64,000 bases of DNA from Syngnathus acus. Taxonomy: Eukaryota > Chordata > Actinopteri > Syngnathiformes > Syngnathidae. Below, in pieces: positions 59,630 through 64,000 of the stretch (its first letter is position 1; every line of letters starts with the position of its first letter). The position numbers and the translations under genes were made by a program. The notes below the pieces were generated by a model. That model worked only from the letters and a program-made list of their open reading frames with translations, was not told where the DNA came from and did not search any database. Where the stretch lies: contig NC_051087.1 in the NCBI RefSeq assembly GCF_901709675.1, positions 9,760,884 through 9,824,883 on the forward strand, given 5' to 3'.

Positions 59630-60516
59630 ATGAGTAAAGTGGACGCAACATGTCGTCCCAGCGCCTCTCTCAAATTCACCATTGATAACATCCTAAATCT
59701 GAAAACAAGCGGGCGCGCCAGTGACAGCTGTCATCCCCACGGAGAGCACGATGTCTCGGCCACGGCGAAGTGTAAAGGCCGCATCCTGCAGAGCAAACTG
59801 GAGGGACCCGGAACCCAGCACAGGCAAGATTCGGACGAAAGTGGTAAGTGATTATTTGATTCCGATCACAACAACGCATCACACGTTATACGCACAATTT
59901 CGGATGACACAATCGGATAGGAGGTTCAAGTAGTTGTTGTTGTTTTTCTGTAGACTTTTCCCACGAGAATAACCGGGCCAGCGACTCGGCCATCGACAAC
60001 GGTCGGGCTGCGGAGGCGCGCTTCGAGAGCGGAGACAGCAGCTGCGATGACTGTAGCTCCACCACCACGACCACGGAACCTCTTAAAGCGGACAGTCCCA
60101 CGAAGAAGAGTAAAATGATCACGAAAAAGAAAACGCGCACCATTTTTTCCAAGAGACAGATCTTCCAGTTGGAGTCTACGTTCGACATGAAGCGCTACTT
60201 GAGCAGCGCGGAGCGCGCCTGTCTCGCCAGCTCTCTGCAGCTCACCGAAACGCAGGTGAAAATATGGTTCCAGAACCGTAGGAATAAATTGAAACGGCAA
60301 ATCTCGAGTGAAATCGACGGACCAGTGAGCGACTTCCCGGAGACGGTGAAGCCCGTGGTGGTGGGTCAGCTCCCCGCCTTGTACAAGGAGAGCAGCCTGC
60401 TGGGGAGGTGCCTGATGCCCATGCCATTGCCCGTCGTGTACCCGGGTTCAAACACGCCTTACCTCTGTTTCTCCAACACCAGCAAGTACTTCAGCCTCTA
60501 TGATGGGGACGTATGA
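59630..60516 (+). CDS. hmx4: Homeobox transcription factor HMX4 (SOHo type), two exons
   Basis: Exons 59,630-59,843 and 59,954-60,516 (TGA stop) are split by a 110-base intron. The donor is GTG/GTAAGTG and the acceptor TTTTTCTGTAG/ACTT, phase 1, with the junction codon GAC (Asp), giving 258 residues. The start has AAT before ATG. The N-terminus carries [11 protein letters not shown], a good match to the eh1 repressor motif FxIxxIL. An acidic/Ser/Thr linker ([14 protein letters not shown]) leads into the homeodomain at 129-188 (WFQNRR present). Its position 56 is Leu (NKLKRQI), unlike the Trp of hmx1. The C-terminal [11 protein letters not shown] and VVYPGSN blocks resemble HMX2, as expected for the hmx2-equivalent gene of the hmx1 cluster, but the end ([11 protein letters not shown]) differs from HMX2. 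It is probably the orthologue of SOHo/hmx4, a sensory-organ regulator that is absent from mammals. The alternative reading as hmx2 is disfavoured by the neighbouring hmx1 and adra2c. Confidence 0.88.
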
Positions 60517-61654
60517 CGCTGTCATCAAGCCTGCATGTGTAAACAGACACTTTTGTTAGTGCCAACTTAAGCATTTATGGCGTTAAGCCTACAGTATACA
60601 GTTCAAAGGGTCGGACACTGGCCCTTAAGTGTTTAAAAGAAGGCTGTAAGTAGTAGGAACATATCACTTTCAAATGAGCTTCCTTTTTTTTTTTTTTTTG
60701 TATTATTTATTTATTAGCCTGGCTTTGGTGTAGGCCTAACACTTAACACCCGAAAAGAGAACATAGCAGGCCTAGCAAATGGTAGCCTGGCCGTGCATGG
60801 CCTATACATTTTCTTGTTTACATGATAGTCCACTATCATTGTTATTATCATTATTAATATTATTGTTATCTTTATTATTCTCAACAACAGCCTATGCCAC
60901 CAAAGAAATTAATATACCTTGCATGCATTTATAATATCATAACGACTTTTGGATTACAGAAATTATATGTATTTAAATGAATGTCATTAACATTTTATTC
61001 ACGCATGTCCATTTTTTTGTCCTTAAGTATCTTACACTTACGTTATTTTTACATTCGCCTTTAGGCTCATTACAGCATTTACTGCAACTGTAATTAAAAA
61101 CTCTTTATTCCCCCAAAACATTTACCACTGATTCAGTAATTTCAGGTGACTTGTTGTCTTTAACTCAGCTCTTAGTTTTATTATTTACGTACATCAATTA
61201 TGTTTTCGATTTCACATAAAGACAGGTGCAAAATATGGTTTTGTTCTCATTTAACAGTAGTGCATGCACACTTATAAACCTGGCATTCAGTGAAGAAGAA
61301 AGAAAACGTTGATGTGATTAGGTTTTATTTAAAAACCTGTAAATTAGATCTACCTAAATTTTGGCTAATAGCCAACCATTACTTGCATGTGACACATCTG
61401 ACCATTTTCTTTCATTTTGATGTATTTGTAAGGAGAAAAAAGGATGAATATTATTACAACTATTTGAAAGAAATGATTGACAATAAGTAATGATCAAAAT
61501 CCATACATCTGCATTTATAATAATAATAGTAATAATAATAATACATATTGAAAAAACACTTTGCTCTTATTTTGTGTTGAAATAATATGAACAATTTATA
61601 CCATCAAATGAAGCATCTTGGAAAAGAATTATCCAGGTAATCTTCACAGACATA
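60517..61654. other. hmx4 3' flank, no further gene seen
   Basis: Contains a T17-type run near 60,684-60,700, ATT-rich runs near 60,838-60,875 and 61,517-61,545, and an ATTAAA at 61,093-61,098 that may act as a poly(A) signal for hmx4. No canonical AATAAA is close to the stop codon. Confidence 0.45.
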
Positions 61655-62002
61655 CAGTACACTACCCTTCAAAGATTTTGGGTCACTTAGAAATGTCCTT
61701 ATTTCTAAAATAAATTCACAAATTTTCAATGAGGATAACATTAAACTAATCAGGAATACACTCATTGTTAGTGTGGTAAATGGCTATTGCAAATGTTTGT
61801 TTTTTGATGCAATATCTACATAGGCCCATTTCCAGCAACCATCCCTCAAGTGTTCTAATGGTCCATTGTGTTTGCTAATTGTGTTAGAAGGCAAATGGAT
61901 GATTAGAAAACTCTTGAAAATCCTTGTGCAATTATGCTAGTTTTCATGGAAAACACTAAATTGTCTGAGTGATCCCAAACTTTTAAACGGTAGTGTATAC
62001 TG
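61655..62002. mobile_element. Non-autonomous DNA transposon (MITE), nearly intact, 348 bases
   Basis: The left end, CAGTACACTACCCTTCAAAG followed by ATTTTGGGTCACT, and the inverted right end, CAGTATACACTACCGTTTAA followed by AAGTTTGGGATCACT, form terminal inverted repeats of about 33 bases with a few mismatches. The interior is AT-rich and non-coding. The CACTACCGTTCAAAAGTTTG type of terminus is common in vertebrate genomes. Family assignment is left open. Confidence 0.75.
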
Positions 62003-63867
62003 CCCCAAATATTATAAATACGTGACATGGGAGAAGTTGACCTCTAACTCTAATGCAAAGCTATTCTGTAGGAAAACTATGAGCTGTAGCTTTGGAATAT
62101 CATCAATTTAGCTCAATTAACTAGTGCTTAGCCAACAAGAATTCTGTACACATGAGTATAAGGATACAATTTAAACTATAAATCCTACTCTAGCAAGCTA
62201 GTTTGTATAACCTATACAGTAAATTAGCTTTAAAGCACAACATTAAAAGAACTTAATATTCTATCTCTACTTTAAACAACACTCAAGTACTTTTTAATGT
62301 TGTTCTTTTTTCCTGAAGACCTCCTGCCTTGACTTGGAAGTGCATCTGACCCCATCAGTGCAGTCCTCTGACCTCCAGTGCACTTTGCCACAACACTTAC
62401 ACTCCACGTGTCATGCTAGCTCCACTCTCTTCGATTGTATATGCAATCAATAGACAACAAGCATGCAAGCAATATAAATGGTGAAATCATTCTATTTATT
62501 TTATAAAAAGGAAACATCTTAATGCATTTTAAAGCTATCAAGCACACATAGTATATAATTTGTTGTTGATGCAAATGCATCTAAACACTATTGAAGTGAC
62601 AGGGAATATTTCTGATTATTTTAACAAATTATAACACAACTTTTATAAAGATGTCGAAGTAAACAAAGCGACAATAACACTCACCAAGGAGTAAAAAAAA
62701 AAGTGCCAAATGTGTGCATGTGTGAGGGTGTGTATAAAGTGGAAAAAAGGAGGTCGGCTATGTCCGGCAGGCTGTCTCCAGTTTAAGAGCTTCACTGCTC
62801 ACTACCCACAGTGCTTTGAGACTATTCACTCAGACAGCAAGAGGGCATATATATATATTTTTTTTTAATAGGAAAACATTACCTCTAAAATATAATATTC
62901 AAGCAACTTAAAATATGCATCGCAAGAATTTACTATACCAGGCATGAATGACTATACTCTTCTAATTGCTGGGTAAAATATTACCAAAATGCAATAATGC
63001 TTAATATTATACAAGCACATATTTTCATTATTTAGTCATTACATCCTTTTAATCCGAGTTTGTTTTTGTAAAGTGTACTCAGAGCCCTGACTTTATATGT
63101 ACTGTATGACTCAATGAAAGTTAAAAAAAAAAAAAAAAGTGCATAAGGGAGGGGGAGCTCAGTCAGAACCATTTGATGAGTGTGTGTTTGTGTTGGAAAT
63201 AGTACGATCACGTTTGTATTTCTACACGGGTCTGCGCCTCTGTAAAGATGAAGTCTGGCTTCTCAGAGGCAAGGAAGTGCTGTTCCTAATGGTTGCAGAG
63301 TGTATCCAAGAGTGACCAATTGAGTGTGTGTGGGTGCGTGTGTGTGTGTGAGTGTGGACATTATGCCCGTGTAAAAGTTTCTGGCAGCCTCTTTCTGCAT
63401 GACTAGAGGGGGGGGCCCTCCTCTCTCTCAGCTCGGCCGTTTCTTTAACCTCTGTTGACCTCTTCTAGTCATCTGACAAAGGTCGTCACCCAAGACTAAT
63501 GGAAAGACTGTCCCCTCAACATATGTTTGAGAGACAATAATATTCTCACCACAATCTTACAATGGTCTACACAAAGCAAGCAAAGCCTAACCTTTTCCAT
63601 ACACTTCACAACAATGGCAAGTCTTGTTGCAACACACTGTACAAACATGGTGGACATGCTGCAGTGAAAACATTTGGTTTAACCTCTGACGTCAAACACA
63701 GTCTCTTTCGGCATGCTACTTGAACCTCATAATTAGAATCCAATTTTCTCAATAGAACTAAGGGAAAATAAAATAAAAGGTTCCAGGGTACATTGGGATG
63801 TTTGTCACCCACCAAAGTCAAACACCATATGTTCAGTTACATGGTTGACTTCCAAGTTGTTGTAGGA
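62003..63867. other. Non-coding stretch, no gene seen
   Basis: Contains an A run near 63,123-63,138 and a GT-rich microsatellite (63,323-63,356). No supportable gene. Confidence 0.5.
63323..63356 (+). repeat. GT-rich microsatellite
   Basis: Imperfect GT array with GG and GC interruptions. Confidence 0.85.
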
Positions 63868-64000
63868 CAGTGTTTCCCAACCTTTCGTGAGCCAAACTAC
63901 ACATTGTACATGACATGTCACTATACATCGCTGACATAGAGAGACGGATATATAAAGCAAACAACTCATATTTGATTAATCAATTGGCTAGGTATTTTTA
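63868..64000 (+). repeat. hAT-like element terminus, cut by the window end
   Basis: Begins CAGTGTTTCCCAACCTTTCG followed by TGAGCCAAACTACACATT. This matches the CAGTGTTTCCCAACC type of terminus found on many vertebrate hAT-related MITEs. The rest lies outside the window. Confidence 0.5.

Noticed and set aside
59926-60300. 124-codon minus-strand frame across hmx4 exon 2
   Set aside because: Antisense shadow of the homeobox exon.
57164-60516. Reading the homeobox pair as hmx3-hmx2
   Set aside because: The HMX1-specific N-terminus, WYPR block, LYHD segment and QMSGLV end, with adra2c beside it, fit hmx1-hmx4 better.

Overview
The window looks like nuclear DNA from a teleost fish, probably a percomorph. 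It is AT-rich and carries many microsatellites, tRNA-derived SINE-like pieces, hAT-type and Tc1/mariner relics, and non-LTR retroelement 3' ends that end in GGATGG or GATGAT runs. The coding genes have vertebrate splice sites and short introns. Only three protein-coding genes can be supported, and all are on the + strand.

Layout. About 1-23.9 kb: no supportable gene; repeats plus a few stretches that look like conserved non-coding DNA. 24,432-25,769: an intact single-exon alpha-2C adrenergic receptor (adra2c), with a purine-rich upstream region, a leader with short upstream reading frames and a poly(A) signal at 26,038. About 26-56.9 kb: a gap of about 31 kb without a gene, holding repeats and several candidate regulatory elements (34.2, 34.9, 47.7, 52.2, 52.9, 54.6 and 55.1 kb). 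57,164-58,310: hmx1 (two exons). 59,630-60,516: hmx4, the SOHo-type paralogue (two exons). About 60.5-64 kb: flanking sequence with a nearly intact MITE and the edge of a hAT-like element.

The gene content matches the vertebrate ADRA2C-HMX1 neighbourhood (human 4p16), not the related HMX3-HMX2 locus. The receptor has the ADRA2C-type end of intracellular loop 3 and ADRA2C-type TM6-TM7. The first homeobox gene has the HMX1 N-terminal block, the WYPR block and an HMX1-type C-terminus. hmx1 and hmx4 are tandem paralogues. They share a phase-1 intron, an eh1-like N-terminal repressor motif and a near-identical homeodomain. They are expected to encode sensory-organ and craniofacial transcription factors under shared control. 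adra2c encodes a Gi-coupled catecholamine receptor and has no evident functional link to them beyond synteny.

I did not find a new enzymatic, defence or mobile system. The most useful leads are: residue differences in the receptor (a Ser at position 5.43 and an acidic tetra-serine cluster in loop 3); a start-stop uORF arrangement in its leader; the Leu at homeodomain position 56 in hmx4; a folded SINE pair around a CpG-rich tetranucleotide array at 10 kb; and candidate enhancers between adra2c and hmx1. Conserved-element and repeat-family calls were made by eye and need alignment.
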